Shown here piece by piece: positions 23,916 to 32,600 of a DNA stretch of 64,000 nucleotides. Below the pieces are notes generated by a model that worked only from the letters and a program-made list of their open reading frames with translations, had not been told where the DNA came from and ran no database searches. The stretch comes from QUBU01 sp014337915 (GTDB lineage Bacteria > Pseudomonadota > Gammaproteobacteria > Steroidobacterales > GCA-2729495), in NCBI GenBank assembly GCA_030263395.1, contig SZOW01000006.1:107880-171879 (forward strand), read 5' to 3'. Position 1 is the stretch's first letter, and each line of letters begins with the position of its first letter. Both the position numbers and the translations under genes were made by a program.

Positions 23916-24935
23916 TCAGGGCCTCAGGCGCTGCTGCATGCAGGGGGTCAGCAGGCGGCGGCCATCGGTGGCGACCAGCAGCGCACAGCTCAGCCCGAGG
24001 CGCCGGGTCAGGTCATCGAAGGCCTCGGGGCCGCCCACCAGCAGCGTGGTTGCCGCGGCATTCGCCAGTTCCGGATCACGGCCAATGACGGTGCTGCCGG
24101 CCGCGCCCTGCGCCGGCCGGCCGCTGCGCGGATCGATGATGTGGTGGAACCTCCGCCCGCCGGCATCGAAATGGCGCTCGTAGGTTCCGGAGGACACCGC
24201 CGCCTCACCGTCGGCGAGGTCGACGTGGCCGAGCAGGCCCGGGCCCAGCGGGTCGCGTACGCCAACGCGCCATGGCCGCTGGCCGCGGCTGCCGAGCGCC
24301 AGCACGTCGCCGCCGGCGACGATCAGCGCATCGCGGATGCCGGCGGTACGCAGGGCCGCGGCTCCCGCCACCAGGGCACTGCCCTTGGCCACGCTGGCGA
24401 GGTCGAGCGTCACCGCTGCCGTGGTGCTGAGCTGCAGCCCGTCGAGGCGCAGCTCGGCCGCGCCGAGCGCGGTGGCGCGCAGCGTGTCGATGCTGGCGTC
24501 GTCCGGAATGGTGGCGGGAGTCCGGTGCGCGAGGTCGTCGAACCCCCAGAGGTGCAGCAGCGGGCCGACGCGCGGGTCGAACAGCCCGCCTGAGCGCTCG
24601 CGGATCTCCAGGCTGCGGGCGACCATGCGGGCCAGCTCCGGCGACAGCGTCGCCGCCTGCCCGGCGGCGAGCCGTGCATTGACCCGCCCCAGTTCGCCGG
24701 GGCCGAAGGCGCGCCAGTCGACGTCGATGCGGCGGTAGAGCGCTTCCAGCTGGTCGAGGGCCGCATGCGCGGCGGCCGGATTCCCGCCGGCAATCTCCAC
24801 GCGCACCAGCGTGCCGAACACCGGCATGACCCGCTCCACGACCGGTGGCTCGCGGCCGCAGGCGCCGAGGCACAGCAGGGCGATGGCTGCCGCAGCAGCT
24901 GCTTCAGCGCGCAGCGAGCCGCTCCACCACAACAT
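23916..24935 (-). CDS. apbE: ApbE-type FAD:protein FMN transferase, lipoprotein
   Basis: A 339-residue enzyme that attaches FMN to threonine residues of target flavoproteins in the periplasm, for example in Na+-translocating NQR or RNF. A lipoprotein signal ends LLCLGAC (Cys26). The core shows MPVFGTLVRVEI, DLASVAKGSALV, ALIVAGGDVLALG, and SSGTYERHF with HHIIDPRSGRP, all ApbE signatures. The gene starts 32 bp inside the end of gshB on the same strand, so the two are translationally linked. No obvious target (nqr, rnf) is in the window. Confidence 0.93.
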   Translation of the reverse strand: MLWWSGSLRAEAAAAAAIALLCLGACGREPPVVERVMPVFGTLVRVEIAGGNPAAAHAALDQLEALYRRIDVDWRAFGPGELGRVNARLAAGQAATLSPELARMVARSLEIRERSGGLFDPRVGPLLHLWGFDDLAHRTPATIPDDASIDTLRATALGAAELRLDGLQLSTTAAVTLDLASVAKGSALVAGAAALRTAGIRDALIVAGGDVLALGSRGQRPWRVGVRDPLGPGLLGHVDLADGEAAVSSGTYERHFDAGGRRFHHIIDPRSGRPAQGAAGSTVIGRDPELANAAATTLLVGGPEAFDDLTRRLGLSCALLVATDGRRLLTPCMQQRLRP

Positions 24936-25863
24936 CGAGGAACCTCGCCGCCAGATCCACCTTGCCGTACTTCTTCAGTTCGCGGATGCCGGTGGGGCTC
25001 GTGACGTTGACCTCGGTGAGGTAGTCGCCGATCACGTCGATGCCGGCGAAGAGCACGCCGCGCTCGCGCAGCACCGGGCCGACCTGGGCGACGATCCAGC
25101 GGTCGCGTTCGGTGAGTGGGCGCACTTCGGGGGCAGCGCCCATGACCAGGTTGCCGCGGTTGTCGTCTGCGGCCGGTACCCGCGCCAGCACCTGCGCGGG
25201 AGCCGCGCCGTCGACCAGCAGGATGCGCTTGTCACCCTGGCGGATCTCTGGGATGTAGCGCTGGGCCATGGCATGGCGGGTCTCGTAGGCTGTCAGGGTC
25301 TCGAAGATGACGTTGGCGTTGAGGTCGCCCCGGCGTACCACGAAGATCGAACGTCCACCCATGCCGTGGAGCGGCTTGACGACGATGGCCTCGTGTTCCG
25401 CCATGAAGCTGCGCATCTCGGCCATGGAGCGGGTGATCAGCGTGTCGGGGCAGCACTGCGGGAACCAGGCGGTGAAGGCCTTTTCGTTGATGTCGCGCAG
25501 GGCCGCCGGGCGGTTGAGCACCAGGACGCCGTCCTCCGCGGCGCGCTCGAGGATGTAGGTGGTGTAAATGTACTCGGTGTCGAAGGGCGGATCCTTGCGC
25601 ATCAGGATCACATCGAGGCTGCCGAGCTCGACATCCTCGTTGCCCAGGAAATCGAACCAGTGCTCGCCGCGGTCATGGACTCGCAGGCGACGGGCGCGGC
25701 CCAGCGCCTTGCCGTTGCGGATGCGCAGGTCATTCTGTTCAAAGTAGAACAGGTCCATCCCGCGGAACTGGGCCTCGAGCAGCATGGCGAGGCTGCTGTC
25801 CTTGGCCGGATGAATGGCGCTGATGGGATCCATGACGATCCCGAGTCGAACGGTGCTGGCCAA
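24904..25863 (-). CDS. gshB: Glutathione synthetase
   Basis: A 319-residue ATP-grasp enzyme that joins gamma-glutamylcysteine and glycine. The start is set at TTG 25863, giving MASTVRLGIVMDPISAI, matching E. coli GshB (VKLGIVMDPI); a GAGGAG site stands just upstream. The ATG at 25911 would add an unmatched leader. Motifs: MRKDPPFD, DTLITRS, VVKPLHGMGGRSIFVV (ATP-binding loop), and GIDVIGDYLTEVNVTSPTGI at the end. First gene of the leftward gshB-apbE-tonB-yqgE-ruvX run. Confidence 0.94.
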   Translation of the reverse strand: MASTVRLGIVMDPISAIHPAKDSSLAMLLEAQFRGMDLFYFEQNDLRIRNGKALGRARRLRVHDRGEHWFDFLGNEDVELGSLDVILMRKDPPFDTEYIYTTYILERAAEDGVLVLNRPAALRDINEKAFTAWFPQCCPDTLITRSMAEMRSFMAEHEAIVVKPLHGMGGRSIFVVRRGDLNANVIFETLTAYETRHAMAQRYIPEIRQGDKRILLVDGAAPAQVLARVPAADDNRGNLVMGAAPEVRPLTERDRWIVAQVGPVLRERGVLFAGIDVIGDYLTEVNVTSPTGIRELKKYGKVDLAARFLDVVVERLAAR

Positions 25864-26103
25864 CGCGATTGCTCCTCGCCCTGAATTGTGACGCAGGCGG
25901 CAAAAACGCAATTCTCCCCTACGGTTGCTGAAATATCACCAGCGCGGCGTTATGATCCGGGCGGTGCGTGCGTGGGGTTTTTCGGACCCGGACCAGGTCG
26001 CTGTTGCGCGGGTCCGGGATGCCCGTCCGGGTGTGTCGTATCTGCCTGCCGGCCTGCGACTGGGAGTCGCCCCGGCGCCAGGCATGGATGAGCCTAAACC
26101 GTT

Positions 26104-26541
26104 ATGTTAAAAGGGCAAAAGCAGATTCCCCGCATGGAGGGCTCGGTGGCTGCGGAAGGTTCCGGCGACCTGAACGGGCTGAAGATCCTGGTCATCGACG
26201 ACAGCAAGACCATCCGCCGCACGGCCGAGACCTTGCTCTCCAAGGAAGGCTGCCAGGTGTACACGGCCGTGGACGGCTTCGATGCGCTGGCCAAGATCGC
26301 CGACCACCGCCCCGACATCATCTTCGTGGACATCATGATGCCCCGCCTCGACGGCTACCAGACCTGCGCGCTGATCAAGAACAACCGCACCTTCAAGGAT
26401 ACGCCGGTGATCATGCTGTCCTCGAAGGACGGGCTGTTCGACCGTGCGCGTGGCCGCATCGTCGGCTCGGAGCACTACCTGACGAAGCCATTCACCAAGG
26501 ACGAACTGCTGGGGGCCATCAGGGGCCATGTGGCGCGCTGA
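26104..26541 (+). CDS. pilG: Twitching-motility response regulator PilG
   Basis: A 145-residue, single-domain CheY-like receiver. It begins with an N-terminal extension before LKILVIDDSKTIRRTAETLL; the phosphoacceptor is the Asp in FVDIMMPRLDGYQ; a Lys in LTKPFTKDELL is the conserved switch lysine. PilG receives phosphate from ChpA and promotes pilus extension in Pseudomonas. First gene of the Pil-Chp cluster; ATG 26134 is a possible alternative start. Confidence 0.9.
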   Translation: MLKGQKQIPRMEGSVAAEGSGDLNGLKILVIDDSKTIRRTAETLLSKEGCQVYTAVDGFDALAKIADHRPDIIFVDIMMPRLDGYQTCALIKNNRTFKDTPVIMLSSKDGLFDRARGRIVGSEHYLTKPFTKDELLGAIRGHVAR

Positions 26542-26565
26542 GGCGCAGCCCCGGAGGACGTAGCC

Positions 26566-26931
26566 ATGACGCTGGTACTCATCGTTGATGACTCGCCGAC
26601 CGATCAGCACGTGATCTCCCAGGCGCTGCAGCGCCATGGGTTCGACACGCTGGTGGCCAGCGAGGGCGAGGAGGCGATTTCGCTGGCCGAGCGCGAGCAC
26701 CCGGACGTGATCCTGATGGACATCGTCATGCCGGGCATGAACGGTTTCCAGGCCACGCGACAGCTGACGAAGAATCCGGCCACGGCCTCCATCCCGGTGG
26801 TGATCGTGACCTCCAAGCACCAGGAGACGGACCGGATCTGGGGACTGCGCCAGGGCGCGGTCAGTTTCATCACCAAGCCTGTGGGGGACGACGAACTGGT
26901 GGCGGCAGTAAGGGCCAACATCAAGTCGTGA
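26566..26931 (+). CDS. pilH: Twitching-motility response regulator PilH
   Basis: A 121-residue receiver domain: VLIVDDSPTDQHVISQAL, phosphoacceptor Asp in LMDIVMPGMNGFQ, TSK at the switch position and FITKPVGDDEL. PilH opposes PilG and is associated with pilus retraction. The site GGAGGACGTAGCCATG is an excellent ribosome-binding site. 24 bp after pilG. Confidence 0.92.
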   Translation: MTLVLIVDDSPTDQHVISQALQRHGFDTLVASEGEEAISLAEREHPDVILMDIVMPGMNGFQATRQLTKNPATASIPVVIVTSKHQETDRIWGLRQGAVSFITKPVGDDELVAAVRANIKS

Positions 26932-26941
26932 TCCGGCCATC

Positions 26942-27514
26942 GTGACGACGTCGGCGGGCACCGGGCTGCGGACCCTCAGGGAACATCCCTTCGAGCTGCT
27001 GCGTGAGATCGAGCGGCGCTCACGGGTGGCACTGACCGGCGGTCCCGGCGATGATGTCAGCGGTGAGGAGTGGGTAGGGATCGGCCTGCGGCTCGGCAAC
27101 GAACGCTTTGTCGTCGCGCGGGAGGAAGTCCGCGAAGTACTGATGCTGCCGCCAGCGCTGACCCGGGTGCCCGGGGCCAGGTCCTGGGTGCGCGGCCTGG
27201 CGAACGTCCGTGGCCACCTGCTGCCGGTGGCCGATCTGCGGGGCTTCCTCGGTGCCGGCGCGATCACGGGCGAGCGCGCCGCGCGCGTGCTGGTGGCCAA
27301 CAGCAACGAGTTCCCGGTGGGCCTGGTGGTGGATGAAGTGTATGGCTTTCGCCGGTTCCTGCAGCGCGAGCATGTCAGCGAAACGCCGCAGACCGCGATC
27401 CGTGCGGACCGCTACCTGGACGGTGCCTATCGCCGCGGCCTCGAGGTCTGGCCGGTGCTGCGGGTGGAGAAGCTCCTGCAGAGCCGCGAGTTCCAGAGGG
27501 CCGCAGAGGACTAG
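26942..27514 (+). CDS. pilI: CheW-like adaptor PilI
   Basis: A 190-residue CheW-domain protein that couples the chemoreceptor PilJ to ChpA. The CheW core is seen in GIGLRLGNERFVVAREEVREVL, VPGARSWVRGLANVRGHLLPVADL and NEFPVGLVVDEVYGFRRF. Start GTG 26942, 10 bp after pilH, without a strong ribosome-binding site, so it may be translated by coupling. Confidence 0.88.
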   Translation: MTTSAGTGLRTLREHPFELLREIERRSRVALTGGPGDDVSGEEWVGIGLRLGNERFVVAREEVREVLMLPPALTRVPGARSWVRGLANVRGHLLPVADLRGFLGAGAITGERAARVLVANSNEFPVGLVVDEVYGFRRFLQREHVSETPQTAIRADRYLDGAYRRGLEVWPVLRVEKLLQSREFQRAAED

Positions 27515-27602
27515 CCGGGGCTGCAGGCGCAACCCGCGGCATATATAAAAAGACGACAGGAGTGGCGCGCTGGCCGCGCCCCGTTTGGAGGACGCAGCAG
27601 AC

Positions 27603-29618
27603 ATGTTCAACAGCAGCAACCGCTCCCGGAATCTGGTCATCCTCGCTCTGTGCCTGTTCCTGTCGCTGGTGGGCGCCATGGCGCTGGTGCTCAAGGGACC
27701 GGGAGTCCCGGGTGCAGCGGCGGGTGCCGATGCCGAGCTCCAGGCGGCTGTCCTGCAGGCGCGCGAGGCCATGCGCGGCATGCCGCAGGCCTTCGACGCA
27801 CTGGCGCGCAGCGTGGCGCAGCTCGGCGCCGCGGGCGCGAACGATGCCGATCCGCTGGCGGGCCAGGTGCGGGCCAATGCCGCCATCATCAGCAAGGGAC
27901 GGCCGGAAATCCTCGGCGCCTACGCCGTGGTGGCGGATCTGGAGAAACTCATGCCAGCGCTGCGCCGCGAAGTCGGGGAGCTGCAGCTCGCCGCCAGCGG
28001 CCAGGCAGCCACTGCTGCGCAACTGCAGCGGCTCGAGACCATCGTCGCAGGCATCGTGCCGCAGGTACGGGCGCTGGTGGGCGGCCCCGGCAAGCCGACC
28101 GACATCGCCAATGCGCTCGGCCAGACCGAGATCGACGTGGCGCAGATCATCCTCGGCCTGCAGAACGGTGACCCGGATCTCAACCTCAAGGCAGTGGGCG
28201 GGTCGCGGGCCGTGGAAGCGCTGGGGCGCCTGGCCAGCGCGCGCGACAAAGTGTTTACCCGCGTGCGCGATGCCCGCGCCCTCGGTGACCGGCTCGACCT
28301 GATCGCGCAGGCTTCTCGCCAGCTGGACCAGGTTGCCCTGCGCCTGGTGGGCGTACCGGCCGCCGAGGCGGGCGCCGCCGGGGTGCCGGCCCGCCAGGTG
28401 CTGGTGATCGGGCTGCTGGTGCTGGCCGCGGTGATCCTCGTGATGCTGGCCTGGGTGGCCTTCCAGGCGCCACCCGCCGCAGCGGTGCAGCTGGCCAGCG
28501 ACCAGGCGGACCGTAACCAGCAGGCGATCCTGCGCCTGCTCGACGAGCTGTCGAGCCTTGCCGACGGTGACCTGACCGTGCAGGCCACGGTGACCGAGGA
28601 CATCACCGGCGCTATCGCCGATTCCATCAACTATGCGGTGGAGGCGCTGCGCGAGCTGGTCACCACCATCAACGAGAGTGCCATCCTGCTGGACGGGGCG
28701 GCGCGTAGCGCGGAAAGCACCGCGGCACAGCTGGGGCAGGCCAGCGAGGCACAGTCCAAGCAGGTGGACTCCGCCTCGCAGGCGATCAGCCGCATGGTCG
28801 GCTCCATCGAGGAGGTCTCTGGCGACGCCGAGCGCTCCTCCGACGTGGCGCGGCACTCGGTGGATGTCGCCCACAAGGGCGGCGAGGCGGTGCGCCGTAC
28901 CATCGAGGGCATGAACGCCATCCGCGAGACCATCCAGGACACCTCCAAGCGCATCAAGCGGCTCGGCGAGAGCTCGCAGGAGATCGGCAACATCGTCGAG
29001 CTCATCAATGACATCGCCGACCAGACCAACATCCTGGCACTGAACGCCTCCATCCAGGCCTCGATGGCCGGCGAGGCTGGCCGTGGCTTCGCGGTAGTGG
29101 CCGACGAGGTCCAGCGCCTGGCGGAGCGCTCAGCCAACGCGACCAAGCAGATCGAAGTGCTGGTGCGCACCATCCAGGCCGATACCAACGAAGCGATCGT
29201 CTCCATGGAGCGCAGCACCACCGATGTAGTGGGCGGTGCGCTGCTTGCCGAGAATGCCGGAGCCGCGCTGGAGGAGATCGAGCAGGTCTCCAGCCAGATT
29301 GCCAGCCTGGTGCAGAACATTTCCAATTCGGCGCGGGAACAGGCGGGTGCCGCGGCCGCGGTGATCCGCATCGTCGAGCTGCTGCAGCAGATCAACTCGC
29401 AGACGGCGTCCGGCACCAGCAACACCCGCGAGTCGATCAGCAAGCTGGCCGCGCTGGCAGCGCAGCTGCGCCGCTCGGTGGCCGGCTTCCGGCTGCCGGC
29501 CGGGGCGCTGGATGCACGTCGTGGCCGCGGGCCGGAACCGCGCCCGGCGGCGCCCGGCGCCGAGGCCGGTGCTTACGGTGAACGGGGGCTGCGCGTCATC
29601 GGCAAGCGCACGGCCTGA
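27603..29618 (+). CDS. pilJ: Methyl-accepting chemoreceptor PilJ
   Basis: A 671-residue membrane receptor. It has two membrane segments (residues about 9-32 and 265-289) flanking a periplasmic Ala-rich helical sensor region. The cytoplasmic part holds a HAMP-like region (DELSSLADGDLTVQATVTED) and the signalling tip with IADQTNILALNASIQASMAGEAGRGFAVVADEVQRLAERS, the PilJ form of the MCP tip. Start ATG 27603 with GGAGG upstream (11 bp); the TTG at 27585 is rejected. Signals surface contact or pilin state to ChpA through PilI. Confidence 0.93.
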   Translation: MFNSSNRSRNLVILALCLFLSLVGAMALVLKGPGVPGAAAGADAELQAAVLQAREAMRGMPQAFDALARSVAQLGAAGANDADPLAGQVRANAAIISKGRPEILGAYAVVADLEKLMPALRREVGELQLAASGQAATAAQLQRLETIVAGIVPQVRALVGGPGKPTDIANALGQTEIDVAQIILGLQNGDPDLNLKAVGGSRAVEALGRLASARDKVFTRVRDARALGDRLDLIAQASRQLDQVALRLVGVPAAEAGAAGVPARQVLVIGLLVLAAVILVMLAWVAFQAPPAAAVQLASDQADRNQQAILRLLDELSSLADGDLTVQATVTEDITGAIADSINYAVEALRELVTTINESAILLDGAARSAESTAAQLGQASEAQSKQVDSASQAISRMVGSIEEVSGDAERSSDVARHSVDVAHKGGEAVRRTIEGMNAIRETIQDTSKRIKRLGESSQEIGNIVELINDIADQTNILALNASIQASMAGEAGRGFAVVADEVQRLAERSANATKQIEVLVRTIQADTNEAIVSMERSTTDVVGGALLAENAGAALEEIEQVSSQIASLVQNISNSAREQAGAAAAVIRIVELLQQINSQTASGTSNTRESISKLAALAAQLRRSVAGFRLPAGALDARRGRGPEPRPAAPGAEAGAYGERGLRVIGKRTA

Positions 29619-29647
29619 CGGCAGGCTCCGCGGCACCCCGCCCCGCC

Positions 29648-32600
29648 ATGAACACCGCGATTCCACAGGCATCGCTGCAGATCGTCAGCGACGAGCTGGC
29701 GGTCACGCTCAACGATGCGCGCGTGGTGCTCGAGCAGTTCGCCGAGGGCGACGGCGGCTCCCAGGCACTGGAGCGCGTGGCCTCCCTGCTGCACACCGCG
29801 CGCGGTGTGCTGCGCATGACGGAGACCCACGGCGCCAGCCTGCTGGCCGAGGAGATGGAGCAGACCTGTGCCTACCTGGCCAGACTGAAGCGCCGCGATG
29901 GTGGCGCCGAGGAACCGCTCGAGGCGCTGATGCGCTCCGCCGTGCAGCTGCCGGCCTACGTGGAGCGGGTGCTCAATGGCGGCCGCGATATCCCGCTGGT
30001 GCTGCTGCCGCTGCTCAACGACCTGCGTGCCGCCCGGGGGCGGCCACTGCTTTCGGAGAGCACGCTGCTGCTCCTCAACGTCGGTGGCGACCCGCGGGCG
30101 ACCAGCCAGCTGCCCCGCGCCCGGCCCGACGGCGAGGATCTCATGCGCCTGGCGGGCGAGCTGCGCCCGCGTTTCCAGCTGGCACTGCTCGGGTGGATCC
30201 GTGGTGATGAGCCGGAGGCCAGCCTGCGCCAGATGGCCGGCGTCGTGGAGCGCCTGGAGAGTGCCGCCGCCACCGAGCAGGTCCATCACCTCTGGTGGGT
30301 GGCTGCCGGCATCATCGAGGTCCTGCTGGACGGGGGACTGGAGACCAGCGTTTCGCTCAAGCGCCTGATGGGCCAGGTAGACCGGGAGATGAAGCGCCTG
30401 CGCACGCTGGGCGAGGCCCAGTTCGCCAAGGTGCCGCCGACGGAGCTCGTCAACAACCTGCTTTATTACGTGGCACGGTCCCGCAGCAGCGGCCCCCGCG
30501 CCACTGCCATCCGCGCCGCCTTCAATCTCTCCGAGCTGGTGCCGGGCGATGCGCAGGTCGAAGAGGCGCGCCAGAGCCTGTCGGCGCCCAGCGTCAAGCT
30601 GATGCAGACCGTGGCCCAGGCGATCCGCGAGGATCTTGGGCGCGTGAAGGACGTACTGGACATCTTCGTGCGCACCGGCATGGAGCGGGTCGAAGAACTC
30701 GCGCCGCAGCTGGAGCTGCTGAAGAAGATCGGCGATACCCTGGGGGTGCTTGGCCTCGGTGACCTGCGCGAAGCGGTGCAGACGCGCCGCGAGGAACTGC
30801 AGGAGCTGATCTCCCACGGCCGCCGGCCGCAGGAGTCCGCCCTCGTGGGCATTGCCGCCGCACTGCTCGGCGTCGAGGATCGGCTCGAGGCCGACCTCAT
30901 CGGCATGATCGCGCCACGCGCCGGCGAGCCGGTGGCCGCCGCCGCGGATACGCCGCGGGAAACCGGCGCCGACCTCAGCCAGGTGACCCCGGCCGTCATG
31001 CGCGAGTGCCTGGTGAATCTCGCGCGTGTGAAGGAAGCCATCACCCAGATCACCGACCGGGGTGGCGACGCTGCGGCGATGGACGCCGTGCCGGAGCAGC
31101 TCCAGGGCATCACCGCCGGCTTGCTGATGCTCGGCAAGGAGCGGGCTGCCGGCGTGGTCGGCGGCCTGCAACGCGCCATCCGCGGCGTACTCGGCCAGGG
31201 GCAGGGACGCGCGGAGCGTGTACGCCTGGACCGGCTGGCCGATGCAACCGTGGCCCTGGAGTACTACCTGGAAACCCTGCAGGCCGGGCGCAGCGAACCG
31301 CACTACATGCTCGACAACGCCGAGCGCTGCCTCGAGGGCCTCGCGCAGGCCGCGCCCGTCGAGGGAGCCGAGGCGGCGCTGGAGCATGCAGCGGGGCTGG
31401 ATGCCGCCGAAACGGTGGCCGCGGCACCTGCCGGGCACGAGGCCACGCAGGTCATTCCGGGTCCCGCCATGCTCCCGCCGGCCGCAACCCGGCCGCCACC
31501 GGCGCCGACGGTGGTTTTCAGCGGCGGGCCGGAACGCCTCGACCCGGAGCTGCTGGAGCTGTTCATCGAGGAGGCGCGCGAGGAGATCAGCGGCATCGCC
31601 CGGGCGTTCGCGGCCTGGGAACGCGACGATGCCGATGGCAATTCGCTGGCATCCCTGCGGCGCGCCTTCCACACGCTGAAGGGCAGTGGCCGGATGGTCG
31701 GCGCCGACCTGATCGGCGAGTTCTGCTGGAAGGTCGAACTGCTCCTCAACCGCGTCATCAATGGCACCGTCCAGCGCAGCCCGCAGCTGATGGGCACCCT
31801 GCAGGACTGCGTCAGCCTGTTGCCATCGCTGCTCGAGCAGCTGGAGGTCGGGGCCGCGCCGGCCACGGACCTCAAGCCGCTGCTCGCCCGTGTCCAGGCC
31901 CTGGCTGAACCGCAGGCGGCAGCGACCGGTGACGCCGAGGAGGGCACGGGAGCTGCTGCGGTTGCCGCGCAACCCGCGCAGCCGCCGCGGCTGGTCGCCG
32001 TTGCCGGAACCGATATCCAGCAGCCGGCAGCGCCCTTGCAGCCGGAGTCCACGGCGCCGGCCGCCCCGGAACTGGAGCCGGAGCCGGAGCCGGAACCGGA
32101 ACCGGTGGCCGCGACGGCCACAGCAGGTGGCATGGATCCGGTCCTGCTGGACATCTTCACCCGGGAAGTCGGTGGACACCTGGCAATGCTGCGCCGGTTC
32201 GTCGCCCACTGCGACGAGGCCGCACCGCCCTATGCCGTGACCGAGGAACTACATCGCTCCTGCCACACGCTGGATGGCAGCTTTGCCATGGCGCGCGTGG
32301 GCCTGGGCCAGCCGCTGACCGAGGCGCTGAATGCGCTGGTGAGCATGGCCTACCGGCGCCCGGCACGCCTGCCGGCAGGGGCGGTGGTGACGCTGCGCGA
32401 TGCGGCCTCCCGCATCGAGGCACTGCTGGCCTACCTCGCCGAGCCCTGGCGACCGGCCCCGGAAACCGCGGACCTCGAGCAGCGGCTGAGCGATCACATT
32501 GCAGCGCTCGAACATCCGCCACAGGAACCGCTGGAGCGCACCGGTGAACTGACCGGGGTGCAACCCGAACCCGAGTCCATGGCACCCCCGGCCGATGATT

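Noticed and set aside
25925..25956. Promoter upstream of pilG formed by TTGCTG and TATGAT
   Set aside because: The spacer is 20 bp, too long for a usual sigma-70 promoter.
29573..32209. An 878-codon minus-strand open frame across the start of chpA
   Set aside because: It is antisense to a clear Hpt-containing kinase, has low-complexity His/Arg/Gln-rich translation, and no known motif. Such long frames are expected in GC-rich DNA.
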